Source of the DNA: Bombus terrestris
Taxonomy: Eukaryota > Arthropoda > Insecta > Hymenoptera > Apidae
Assembly: GCF_910591885.1 (NCBI RefSeq)
Contig: NC_063271.1
Coordinates: 10,161,001-10,225,000 of the forward strand
DNA: 64,000 nt
Direction: 5' to 3'
The translations under genes and the position numbers were made by a program. Of this stretch, positions 20,871-34,399 are shown one piece after another (the first letter of the stretch is position 1; each line of letters begins with the position of its first letter). The notes below the pieces were generated by a model. That model was not told where the DNA came from. It made no database searches and saw only the letters and a program-made list of their open reading frames with translations.

Positions 20871-23800
20871 CGTAGCCATGGAATTGATTATGAAGTGAGA
20901 AATTTGTGATATAAATAATTCAAGGATGAGAGAAAGCAATGGTAATAGTAATATGATGTAATAATATTAAAGGCCCAGCAATTACCATTACGAAGATATA
21001 GAATTCACATTTTAACATTTAACAGTTTTCTTTGAAAACTATTGAAAAGAATATATATCATACATAAGCACGATTTGTAATTTTCACATCTCACTATTTC
21101 ATTATTTACGAGAAAAAATATCTTCAGCAAAAACTCAATCATAACTTCATACTATACTGTTATACCTAAAGGACAACATTCGTCTGCTGAATTAAACAAA
21201 CATCTTAACTTCCACGAAAACGAAAACACATGGTTCACATAGTCATAATTTAATAACTTCCCAATAAACTTTATCAACCTCGATACCTACAATCCATTAC
21301 CAAAATATACCATTTACATTTTACGATTTAACAACTACCAAAAGAGCATCTATTTATCGTCTCACCTAACAATACCTAAATTCTAATATTTTATGATATG
21401 TACTTGCACATGCTATACAATTCCATACGATATTTGTACTCTACAATTTAAGAACCTTCCAAAGAAAATTTCACAATAAAACGATATTAAAATCTGAGCA
21501 CCTCTGAACTTCAACGTTCATTTGCATAATCGTACGCTCAATTCTTTCCAACTTTCATGTGTTCTCACCAGCATCAACCCGAAACACGGGAATTTCTCAT
21601 TGTGTGTGGAGAAGCAGAGGCATCAAACACGCAATGGCGTCTCAGGAGAAGCAGAATATTTGCCTTCCGTCACGGTGTGCACTATGTCTGGCGCATAACA
21701 ACACGGGGCTAACAGCTTCCTGTAGGTTCTCTTGAGCGAGTGCAATCAAGGGAACGAGGGGAATTAACAGGGGGAACAGGGCTCGTTCACAACCCCGCGA
21801 TCTGCATCTTGTTTGCGGATGGGCGATCGAACGTTTCGTAAACACAGGGAAATTCGCGAATGCAATCCTTCGGCTGTAATCCGCTCGAGAACGTTATCCA
21901 ATGCTTCCACCTGCACGCGATCAATCGACCACCTTGTTTTTCTATCCACATGTTTAATTTAATGGCCTTATACGATCAAATGATCTTCTGATTCTGATAG
22001 AAGATTTTCAAACGTAGTTCTCGGATGTTCCTAACTGTTAGAACCATCGACGTTGGTTGTATAAAATTTGTATCGAAGACATTGAAACGAAAAATATATC
22101 TACGACTAATCGATAGACTCGGGATTTTCATGCAGAATTTTTTAGACGATAAGTGGAAAATTTCACCGAATGTATACAATATGAAAAAGTATATAAAATA
22201 TCCAAAGAACATCGCCTTCTATAAAACTCGATACATGAGACAATTATCTGTTTTTTTTTAATTGCATTTTCAAAAGTATGAATTTGCATAACAAATCTGC
22301 AGCGTAGTAATCAATCTAATCAAGCCTTGTATTCTAAATTTCAACTTTCAATAATTAAGCTTCTCGCCGGATACTGCGATAAATTTCTAAGCTTTTTTAC
22401 ATTTTTCAATTGTTTTACTGAGCAATTTATCAATCCCTTGAAGGATTGATCGAAAAAACTGTTGGGCGAATAAAAAACGAAGAGGAAAGTAATTTATCGC
22501 AGGATTAGTGTTCAATATTTCAAAAAACGAATGATTTACTTCAACACGTTCTTCTTTTCAACTTGTAAAATTGATCGTTGTAACTATCTTACGAACAGCT
22601 CGATCATGAAACGTGATCATTCACTGTGAAACGCAACTTCCATTAGGTAATTCTAATGCGGGTTCCTCTAATTCCCTTCCACTTAAATAAAAAGCCTCAC
22701 CTAGTTTTAATAATGTTACGTCCAAAAGAAAATCTCCAGGAGACTTCTGAAGTAGCTCGGATAGGCACAGGGAAATTTCTAATTTTCTCCACTCTGGGAA
22801 TTTCAGTGGCGAATCAAACGAAAAGAAGGAGAAGAAGAAGAGAAATTCCTGTGACGGTGTGTCATGGGCGAATGTGTGAGGCAGCGTTTCACTAAATCAA
22901 AAAGAGTTAATTGAGCCGATTATAGTAGCCTATAATTTTCCCGTGTAAATATGCGATGATCGTCGAGCCGACGTTAATCGATACATAGAATCGGCCTCGA
23001 AACGTTTGTAGTACGGCAATCAACTCATTTCGTCGGCTTTCGGTACTTAGCCGTGCTTCCGATTGATAGTGTATTTGATCAGCTGCAGATCAACGGGAAA
23101 TAGAGATTAGCATCCAAGCACATTTACGTGTTTTTGCCTGACTGCCAAAATCATGATTCTGATACTTGCCACCGAAAATGCCCACTATTTAAATGTAATT
23201 GCTATCTACACGAAACGAGAGACACGTGTTTCTTGATACGTTTATGACAGCTCTTAATTAAATAAAATTTCAATTCCCTTTCGTATGTCCATTTCGTTTT
23301 CTGAAATTCAATTATAAGAATGAGCTTATCAATTTGAGTTGAAAATTGGATACTACATTAATTTCTCTAGGGATACTGGCACATGTGTGTTCAGCATGAT
23401 TACCAGTAATATGATTATTACCATGTGCTGTTCATGTAAATTTGCATTTTCATAAATACAAGTGAAGAAATAGGATTTAAACTGAGGTGATCTTTTACAC
23501 GTTAAATATACTGATTTAAAATGCTCTATCTATTAATTCGAAACTGAAGACAAGTGAAACTTTATCATTTATGCTAAAGTATTAAGTATCTTGGTCTTCG
23601 AAAATTCGGGATTGACATAAAGTTGATTTAAATCAGATTAATTTGAAGCTACAGTTTCATCTGAATTGAAATGATAAATTTTCTTCTGTTTGATTTGTTT
23701 CAATGAAATATATTCTAACTTGCAATCTCCTCGTCTTATTTCTTCTGAACGTTTTGTAACGTTAGATATATATCTCTGCCTAAAGCGACCAAATGGAAAC

Positions 23801-24830
23801 TCAGACTTACCAGTGCTAAATAACGTCGTATAGGTACTATGCATATCTACAGTTATACATGATCACTCGAAACTAAACTTTGATCGTTTCAAAGACATAA
23901 ATTTATCTGTTCACAGCCAAGCCCTCTGCAAGTTCAATCGCCATTCCGACACAGTTAACAACAAACTTCTGATAACGTGCCCCTAAATGCTTTATTGAAT
24001 TAAATTACTAACATTAACAGTAGCTTATATTAAACTTTACAAAAGACACATTTATTCAATCAAATCTACACGACCTTCCATAAGTACATATTTGGACAGT
24101 TCCAAATTATTGTAAATGTGTAAAATAAACTTCAAACGAATGTCCTCGATCCAATTACAACAGATTCAAAGCATATTGACTATTGTAAAGCAAAATGACA
24201 ATCGTTAAAATTGAAACGTTTAATTGTTCATTGTAGATAGTTTCTCGATCCATTTTCCACATTTGTATTTTCCAATCGAAATTTTTCACACTCATGACAA
24301 ATTGTCTCTCCTTTTCATGTAGCTTTTCTAGAACGTATACAAGGTTAATGTTATAAGCATATATATGGTTAGCTTCAAGTTTTGAATTGGCCTTTAACAA
24401 ATGCTATATAACATCACCTCCGGTCTGAATAATAGTCATCTTAAGCTCTGAATAATTTTTTAGTTTACAGTTTGTAAAATCGATCGTTTCATATGTAACA
24501 ACTTAACATAATAAACATCTGACAATGAAACATTTTGAACGAATTGCACCACGTGTTTAAAAATACTTACGGACGCTAATGTAGAATTTCCAACCAGTGA
24601 AAACTTATTTAATACGAAGTTATTCAACTAAGAATCTTCCGTCGTCAAGCGACGCACTTTTTCCAAGGCAGATGAAGTTTTAAAGGGATTACTTTTCAAT
24701 AGAGCCGAGTATCACTTCGAGTCGGCTTATCTTAATTTCAAACCAAGTTCGAGAGGGCTCAGAGAGCATTTTCACGAACCGAGCAACGGGCTCTTTCAGC
24801 TACTGATGCCATTGCATTCTGTCTCCGGTT
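20871..24830. other. Non-coding stretch
   Basis: No gene recognised. Less AT-rich patches at 21600-21950, 22640-22900 and 22960-23110 have overlapping short frames without motifs and may be conserved non-coding sequence. Confidence 0.4.
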
Positions 24831-25070
24831 TGGTTCCACGCTTTTATTTTTTCTTTCTTTTTTTTTCTTCTCAATTCCCTTTCTCTCGTTTTCTCTTCCC
24901 GTCTTCGTTTTTTTGCAAGGCTTTCGCGCGAGTGCAAGCTTTTAAAGACCTTTAGCAGCGGCGGTTTCAGAGGCGCTGTTCCGGTTCACCTAAATCTTTG
25001 CTCTATCGACTGGAAAGATCTGCTCGTCGTCGTCGTCGTCGTCGGCGCGTTGCCATCACGAGAGCCGAAG
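24831..25070. repeat. Low-complexity block: pyrimidine run and (GTC)n
   Basis: A C/T-rich run covers about 24839-24915, followed by a trinucleotide run of CGT/GTC units at 25023-25044. These are simple-sequence features; no coding frame uses them. Confidence 0.7.
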
Positions 25071-28000
25071 AATTTTTTTTACGGATCAACGATTCGCCAC
25101 GCGTTCGCCTAATTCAACTGGAAATGCGTTCTGACAGCTATTGACCGACTAACATTGACACTTTTCCCGTGACTTCGTCTTTTAAGGGCTATTCAGCTTT
25201 AAAATGTTACTTTTCAGATACCTTTGAGATTTTCTTTCAAAGGAATCATAGGACATTTTCAGTCGGTTTTCTTGCGTACATATCTATCAATGAGTGGAGA
25301 ATATTGACCATTCTTTTCAAGTGAAAATAATGAAAAGCATGTGAGTTGTATTACATAGTCTTCTTAAAAAATTCTTCTAATAATTGACGCAGTTTTCATT
25401 ATTCCGTTTATTTGAAAGAAAAACTGAAAATACGTCTTGATTAGTATGGTGTATCTATGAACCAGAATTTTCAAATAATACTATTTCTTATCATTTGTCT
25501 AGTAAAGAACTGGATATGAAAAAAGATTGAAAGAATCAATACTTAAACTTTGAAATTCTTTAACTTTTTAAAATAATTAAGATATGTCTTACATTTATAA
25601 ATATTTAAAATATTTCTTAAAATAAGAATATAGGCATTTCGGACTCAATTGATGACCCAGTTAACAGACTAACGTGGCCTCAGAAAAAAAAAGCAAAAGT
25701 CGTAGTTAACATCGTCCCGTGTTACTAAAGTTAAAGTGTATTGACCCGAAGTCAGAGGATTTGAATTTCTTAAAAGACCTTTCAAAGCTTCGAAATTAAA
25801 GTGTTGAAGAGTGTACTTGAAATTGGAAATCGAGATCCTTTACTTGCATACCATCTTTTTGAAAAGTCTCAGATTTTATCAGTGAAACAGGCTGGACGTC
25901 TAAGCTAGCGAGCTTTGAAGAGTGCTCAACGTTTGGGGTTCGTTGGATCTTCTAGTTTATGAGACAGTACTCCGTGTTACATCGTAAAAAGACGGCCGAA
26001 ATATTCGTATTGAGCTAGTAAAAAATTCCAGCCAGCAAACCCTGGAGAAATACACGGGAAGTGGAGGATATTCAATGTGCCAGACCTGGATATGCTTGTC
26101 TTTCGAGTGTTCCACTTTATGACTATCACTATACAGGAGTTACGAACGCATTGATAGGGCAAGGCACTTGTAATTTTGAAATATGTACCGATATGAGATA
26201 AACCTGGATCACGGCGAATATGTGTATATAGATTGATAATTTCCATAACTTTAAAGCAGCAATGCTACACCTATGTATAAACGTACACAGAATTTAGTCA
26301 ACCTTTTCATAACCAAATATTTTTGGAACGTGAAAATAACTTTTTCTTCAATTATTACTAATAGTTGCTATGTATTTAGTAAATATTAGACAATAATATC
26401 GTCCAATATTTAGTATATTAATTAATATTATTATTGATAATAGAAATAACATAATAAAACCATTATTGATAATAGATATTAGATGATTGATTTTGTTAAT
26501 AATAGACAATTTCTCTTTTAAAATAATACATATTGTTTTAACTCTTAAATACTATAAGGGATATTATACTTTAAACATTTTATATATTTTCTTTATAGCT
26601 TCTATATCTTCATTTTATACCCTTACATTTTTCATTAGTCCATAAAAATCCGCAGTTTATGTATTATACTATTCGAGTTAAATTGATTTAGAATTGTATG
26701 ATTGAAGGCAATAAGACAAGAACCTAGTAAAACAAAAGCCTAATCCCAACCTAGTATTATATTAATAAAATAGTGATACCTATGAGTTGTAGGTTCTAAC
26801 AATCGTATTAAAATTGTAGAAGCAAATATATATGTAAGATATATTGATTATTTATTAAAATACTTTCATGAATATTCACATTTTAAATGTTTCAAATTTA
26901 ATTTTATATGCATTTTAAATTGAAATATATCTAAAGAATGCCCTGTGAAATTTCGTTATCCGACATTCAATTATTCCGTAAAGCATAATTATATTATATA
27001 AAATGAATTTTTGCTCTGAAAAACAAATATTTCTCTATAAATGGAATTTTCGTGGACAATTAGAAAGTGACAAATAAGTCATAACGAAATATGTAGAATT
27101 ATATCAAAATACAGTGGATTTCGAAACAAAAACTTTAAAAACAAAGAGAAATAGTAAACAAACGCTAATATCAGCTTAACTTTAAGTATTTTTTATATCC
27201 ATAAAAGCTATACATTTGAAAAATTAAAACAAAAAAATTAAGAATTTATCTGTTCGACTTGAATAGCAAAAATGGCGGCATCCAGTCTGTATGCAGCAAT
27301 CATCACAGGAATTGACTTAATTTAACAATACACTTCACGATTAACACTATAACCTATCACACATTTGTTTTGCTGTCAATATCTATACATCACATATTAA
27401 TTTTTATCATAACACTATCAACAACACTTAAAAAGTTGCAAAACTGTCTGTAAAGATTGAAAAACGCTACGAACGACGTTATTCCGCGAGACGAACTGAA
27501 TTTGTAACACTTGATTAGTTTAAAACTTCCTGTCTATATATTACAAATCACGATTTAAATATGATAATCATCTTTAATCGCTTTAAAAATATTTATATTA
27601 ATTATCAATATAATTTTTAAATTGTTTGATTAAAATTCAATAAATAGTTTTATTGAATATAATTAGATTACTGTTTACCGTAGTATTACAGTGTTTCGTA
27701 ATTCTCTCTCATAATGGCGTCAGAATTTTCTAATCGTCGTAATAGTATCACTTTTGATCGCGTGTCATGATTTTTTCGCGTTGATTCACAGTTCAGCTCG
27801 TTTCATCTAGAATTTCATTAATTATTTGAAATCCTGTTTGAAGAAGATATCAAATCACTTTTCGTTATCGGAAATATAACCAAAAGAGATCAACTTGGAA
27901 ATACAGGATGTGGCTTCAGTTCATGATAATGTGTATGCAGTATGTGCCGGGTACTCCGTCCATCTACGTCCTAACCTGGCTTCAACATTTGGTGCGATGG

Positions 28001-31000
28001 AATTGTAATAATAATTATCCGAATATCGTCGAACCAGTGCAGCGTGAAAATTAATCTTTCGAAGTAATAACGTTCATCTATCATTCTATCGCTACTAATG
28101 ATAATTATTCAACTTCGACTGTGCAGGTAAGTCACTAAAAGAATATGGTTTTCATGACGCTATTCGTTTATAGTTGTCGTAGTCATTTAATGCAACTGCT
28201 GACGACAATTAAAGTGTAAAAATTATATTGAGTTGGCCAAAAAATAATATCGATATGACCATAACTATACCAAACTAATGCAAACGATTCTCTGACGCTA
28301 AAGATTAGATACTGCTGACACTTCAACATCTTCTCGTGCGGTATAGACTGGAAATTTGATCGTTATTAATCTCAATAGATCCACCAAAATGTTTAATGTT
28401 TACCATCGGTAAAACTAAAGTCATAGAACGTTTTGAACCATCTTTGGATCATTCTTTCATTCACCATACACATCACAAATCTTTTTTGCTGTTTGTATTT
28501 TTATTTTCATCTTATCGGTTTGTATCTTTTCGACAGTAAAAAGTTATAACTGTACGAAAATACGTCTTCTTATTGTTCATGTTCAAATCAAAATAACTAA
28601 AAAGATTTAACGAAATATATTAAACATCTTTTTAAATTGCGTGTTAAAATCTCAGATTGTAGACTATACATGCGTTTTATAGGTTACGAACAATCTCTCG
28701 TTTTAAAAAGAGAAACGATCTGTTATGTAAAAATGTTTGCATTACGTATTTGCCAATTCAATACAATATACAGTAGTTAGCGCTGGATTAAAGCTTTATT
28801 CTCTGATCAATTATATCTAAATGTCTCGTTATGTTTTTTACAACACAGCTATTTAGTTTTTAATCTTTCTTAAGATAATTCAGTTGGTATACTCGTAAGA
28901 TAGAATGTACTTTTCATGGGGGATTTATAGTCTATAGACTGTAGCTCCGACCTGTACATACACTATACATATAGGGTAATGAATTTAAGATGAATGATGT
29001 ATGAAGATATCTGTAACGCAGAGGAAAGAATCAGTTTTCATCTCGCGTGCAATTTATTGAATTTTATAGATCAATTCGTGAATTGTGTATTGACTTGTCG
29101 TATCTGTTAATCAACGATTCATATTTTAGACGAGATTAATTATGCAATGCAAGACTTTTCCCAATGTCATCTATTACACTCCAGTCTCTTTTTACGAAAT
29201 GAAAATCGACATTTATCAGTAAAGAAAATTAACTTTTAGATTTGAAAAGACTCATCGATATCCCTACGGGTGTTAATCAGACCAGTAACCTGTCATAATT
29301 GAGGTTATTTTCCTCAGAATCTCACTTTTCTCGCTCTTCTTTAATATTCACTGATGAAAAACGACAACCATTCTACTGAGATTTCTTTCGAACCATTTCA
29401 ACCTCTTTGGGTCACTCACTTGCAAGACGATTAATGTTTCCCCTGTGCTTTTGAGGTTAACCACAGTAGGTAATATCGCGCCCTCTTTCACTTACATTAG
29501 CGTCTATTGCGATTTATGATGATGTTTTTGCGATTCTCTTTAACCTAACCTCGCGATATTTCTCTCTTTCCTATAATTTCATTGGAATATATTATGACAT
29601 TATTAACGTCGTAGCTTGGTCTTTTTAACGAGTGGTTTGGGTATTTACACATAGATCATTCAACTGGCGACTGTGATTTGTGGAGAATATCGACTTCAAT
29701 CAGAATTGCGTAACACCCTGATATTATCCCAGCGTTGCCTGTTGAATAAAGCAAGATGCATAAAGCATCAGCCGGGTAATGTGTATGCCACTGCTGCATC
29801 CGTGATTTATACCTACATACGTACACAAGCACTCACATTTCCGGAGGTACAGCCGGGAGAAATGGCATCTGTTACCATTTACCCGTTGTGCTGACTTTTG
29901 CTTCTGAAACTGTCGCCGAAACGACGCGTGTATTTTTTTTATTTTCTTTGGCCCTCTCTCGGAATAAGTCACCCTTTGTCGTAATTAGTTACTCTGCGAA
30001 ATGCGAGTAGGAAACGCGATGTCGATACCGAATATCATTCACGTGATCACGAATAAACTACGATAAAACGTGATCGTATTTTTCTAGCCTGTTTTTTTTA
30101 GTTCGTTACGAGTTACGTTCCTGAGATACGTTCGAAATAAATTGTGACTTGTAATTCGTAGAATATACACGTTCGTCGTATTTCAAATAGAAATATTACG
30201 ATAATATTTTTTGATGAATCTGAAATCATATTAATCCTATTTTTCCATTCTTTTTTATTCGTTTTTATTTCTTGTGCAAACAAATGATAAAAGAAACGAT
30301 TGAACAAATTTGAACACGAATTTCATTGATCATGTTAGGGGTTTATTAATTCGTGTCTCTATACATTCACCAATGGAATTAATCGCATTCTCTGTAAATT
30401 TTTGCAGCACGAAAATACAATGGCCCAGGACTGTCGAATTCAATACCGGACATTTTATTTATGACAACATGATTTGTACGCGAGGTATATTAAAATAAAT
30501 TTTTTAAAAGGCCAATAATAGATGGCGTTTATCGGTAGTGTCATGGCCGTACAATCCATAGACCACATTCGCTGCTGTGCATTCTGCCACACGAACACAG
30601 AGACATTGTACGCCATTGGCGTTGTTAATGGCACTGATCATCGATTGGTTATCGATTAACGTACACGAAGTGTAACGTTGCTCGAGTTCTTTTAATTTAA
30701 CACAGTAATTACTTCTCCATTGAAAGTTGTCTTCCCAAGAGTATAATTACAAATGTTCAACGTATTGCATAAATTTAATTGGGTTGAATTCTTTTTTTGC
30801 ACTCTTTGCACTAATATATTTTTTCCTCCTCTTATTGATTATACAGTATAATTGACTTTTCAATTGGTAAATTGGCCAAATTTAGTAAGAAACGTTCGTT
30901 TCATTCGTACTAAGTTAACAAACATTAAATTTAGGATTTATAAAATGAAGCAAGGAAGTTTGAAGTTAGAAAAGTAGTAGAGGAAGATAGAATAATAAGC

Positions 31001-34000
31001 AACGTCTTGTTATTTGAGAAGTTCGGAATAAAATTAACTCTCGTGAAATTTTTCGATCTTTTAGGTAACAATATATGTAAGTATTTTAATAATTGGAAGC
31101 CAAATTCATATTTAGCATTTAGTGGAATCACAGAAAACAATCTATGACAATATGAATTTCTATCGATATCATAGCTTATTAGTTAACTTACTCTTTCTAT
31201 AAAAGTAACTTTTGTTGAAGCTAAATTTTATTCGAATAGCATTTACCAATTGAATACAGTTATTTCTGAGTCCTTGTTAACAAAGTTAATATTCATCAGG
31301 GTACCACAATCGTAGCTTCCTTAATTTTTTTTTTATAAATAATTGTAAATGTATTACTGCTTATTTGCTTTTTATTTCTATTGTTTCAACGTAACATAGT
31401 ATGAGACGTCTTACTACAAATTTAACCTTATTGTTAATCGTATCCATGGCTAAGGATAAGTCCACAGTAATATTTACAATAATATTCTATTAACCATTTC
31501 TTGAAGAAATATTCAAATACTTACATATGTATATTAAAGAAATGTAAAAATTGTAATGTATTATTGTGGAGAACATTATACAGCAAAAATGTTCTCTAAC
31601 ATCCTTAATATTAAAAATTCACAGGAAAACGTATAATAATCCACATTTTTTTATGCTTTATTTTACTCCTCCTTTTATTTGATTTTGGACATATATTTTT
31701 ACATATAATCAGTACGTATAATTACATATATAGCTTCATCAATATATTGATTATTAATAAAATTCATAGACATCTATTTCTAAAACACTCGTACACCTTT
31801 GAATTTAGTAAGTCCTTTTTCTAATTATGTGAATGATTACAAGAATCGCGTTTATCGGTGATCCGATAGTAGCAACATATGTATATCGGTAACAATATCG
31901 TTAACAAGCACCGCCATCGAACTTCGGTCTTTATTCGAGAATCTCTGGTGCAAGGCAACCGCAACCAGCCTGTTCGGGGTTTCCGAGAATCCATGGCTCT
32001 CTGGATTTCCATTACAATTTGTAACTTGAAACTTCTCCGGTAATACCCCGAATGGAATATTAACCTTTCGCAACTCCTGCACAGTGATTAATACCGCGGC
32101 ACGACAACGAGATTGCATTGGCCGATCCTTGCACACGGTGGAATTAAAACGACGTGACTGTCGATATGATCGATTATGAGCGAATCCAGATGAAGAGAAA
32201 GGATATCGTATTGGATTTTTCATCGATTATCCTTCGATAGAGACAAATATTAGCTCTTCTTTGAACGGATTGTCTTTTTTAACGCGAGAAACTATGAAAA
32301 TGTTACACGTGAAAAATTCAAAGGCGCAAGGACGTTTTCATTTACTTCTGACAAAATGTTCTTTAATTTTTTTAATTACAAAATTACGTTCCAATCCAAT
32401 TATAAAGATTTCATTCTTTATAATCGAGCCATTCCCAGGCCAACGTAATTAACTCCAGCTTGTAAAATTTTTTAAATTTTAGTACCGAGGCAATTAATTA
32501 ATCTTTCTTACGTAATTCCATGAATTTCTCAAATGAAATGATTCCACTATTATAACTACGTGTGATAGAATATTAAATTGTATAATAAATAATAAAATCT
32601 GTTATGTTTTTAATAGGTATCTATTATATGAAAACGTTTTGCAACATAGTATAAAATATGACTTTATATAAATATTCATAGTCTGATCATCATTATTTAT
32701 TTTCTTCCTATTCTTGTTAAATATTCTCATCCTTGAATCTAGGTTACGTAACTTATAATTTAAAGCTGTCAGTTCTGACGAAAATACGAAAAATTGCGTC
32801 ATTTAAAAAAATGATACCTTGGTTCGAGGTTCTTTCGCATATTTCCTCCTCATAATGTTTCCTTCCGGGCAGCTAGTTACAAATGTCCGAGTTTTATTAA
32901 TTCCATCACGGTGTATGACCTAAAATTTCAAAGGAAAATGATCCCGTGCCGCCAGTTGCATGTGACACGTTGAATTAAGTTGAGAAATTTCTCAAGAGTC
33001 CTCGAGTTACATTTAACTGGTATCCCCTGAATATCCAATATCTCTACGATCTTTCTGCTCACCAGTGACGTTACTTTTTCAAACCATCCGAAAATTCGGA
33101 TATCTTTTTCCATCGCAAAAGAAATTTTAATCTTTACACGTGGAGATAATTTTCATAAAATCTATTTTATCCAGTCCCATGATAACAGTTATCTCGTAAC
33201 TATCAACTTCTTAAATTAAATGACAAATTAATAATTATCGGATAAGGATTTGAGCAATTAAAAGTACCAATTTAATCGTATCAGACTGCGAATTTATACA
33301 TTGATAGGAAATTTAAAAATGGAACATAGGACAGAATGCACTTAATATGAAAAAGTGTAAGTATGAAAAATAAAATCAAAATTTGATGCTTTCTATAATA
33401 CTTAGTAGGCATAACAACTTTCTACCGAGTCTGTATCTTTTTCAACTATACCTATTGTTCATTTGAATTTGTATAAAAATCCAAAAAACCCATTATTTTT
33501 AACTTTTACATTAAAATGAGATTTTATTTATAAAATAACTTTAATTGATTTAAATAATACTTTCTGAATTTTTATCTTATAATCCAGAATAATTATAATT
33601 TGAAGTTACTTCGTTTTATTCAAAAATTTAATTTTAAAATTTACTCTTTAAACAGATAACGTGAAAATTGAATTTTCAATTCTTGAAAATTTTATTTTAA
33701 TTGTAATACTTATCTATTGAATTGGGACAAATCAGTTTAATCGTATTAAGTTTTAGAAATCAATTTCAACGTGTTATAATATTCCAGCAATAACTATGAT
33801 GCGATATAAAATAATTGCAAATTTTCTTTTCCATGAAAAGATTCTGATTGAATTATATCCTGTCGAAAATAAACCACTGATACTTTTGACTGCTCTTACT
33901 GTACGTCAAATGATCTTTATTACTATACAGAATTATTTCTGTTATTAATAAATGACATGGTACAAATTATAAATTACTAAACTTCAGAGCAAAGCCTTTA

Positions 34001-34316
34001 AAAGCTGTTCTAGGATTATGGTCAAACAAAGGGAACATGTTCGCATACGAGCCCATGAAAAGGGCTCTTCCGGTACATAATTCAATCTCTGTATTGTTCC
34101 AGGTGTCATCTATGGTCCCTGTGCCGTCTTTCAACGTTGAGCCGCACAATGGACACGATTTAATATTAAAGGCTCCCTGACTTTTGGTCAAATATCGCGA
34201 CGACAATCACCACGAATCGCAACGCCGCCCACGTATCGCAAACAGGCCTAAGATTCCCCCACACATTCCAGAAATTAGTTTCCACAACTGACGCTTCAGA
34301 TGTTTTTCTCTTTCTA
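25071..34316. other. Long non-coding AT-rich region
   Basis: More than 9 kb with no supported gene. 26330-27240 and 33330-33760 are extremely AT-rich. Less AT-rich islands lie at 29660-29900, 30520-30680 and 31900-32200. A minus-strand frame at 34206-33967 contains a CPLC motif but opens with TTG directly after a stop, so it is not called. Confidence 0.4.
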
Positions 34317-34397
34317 TTGAATTAGCAACTAAGTGATTGCGGATTTTGTCAATACCACCCAATGACAAAATTCGCAATCACTTAGTTGCCAACCCAA
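34317..34397. mobile_element. 81-bp mariner-type hairpin MITE
   Basis: Arms GCAACTAAGTGATTGCGG and CGCAATCACTTAGTTGCC with the right end CCAACCCAA, flanked by TA (34315-34316 and 34398-34399). Same length and layout as the copy at 14886-14966; the left outer end is slightly diverged (TTGAATTAGC). Confidence 0.75.
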
Positions 34398-34399
34398 TA

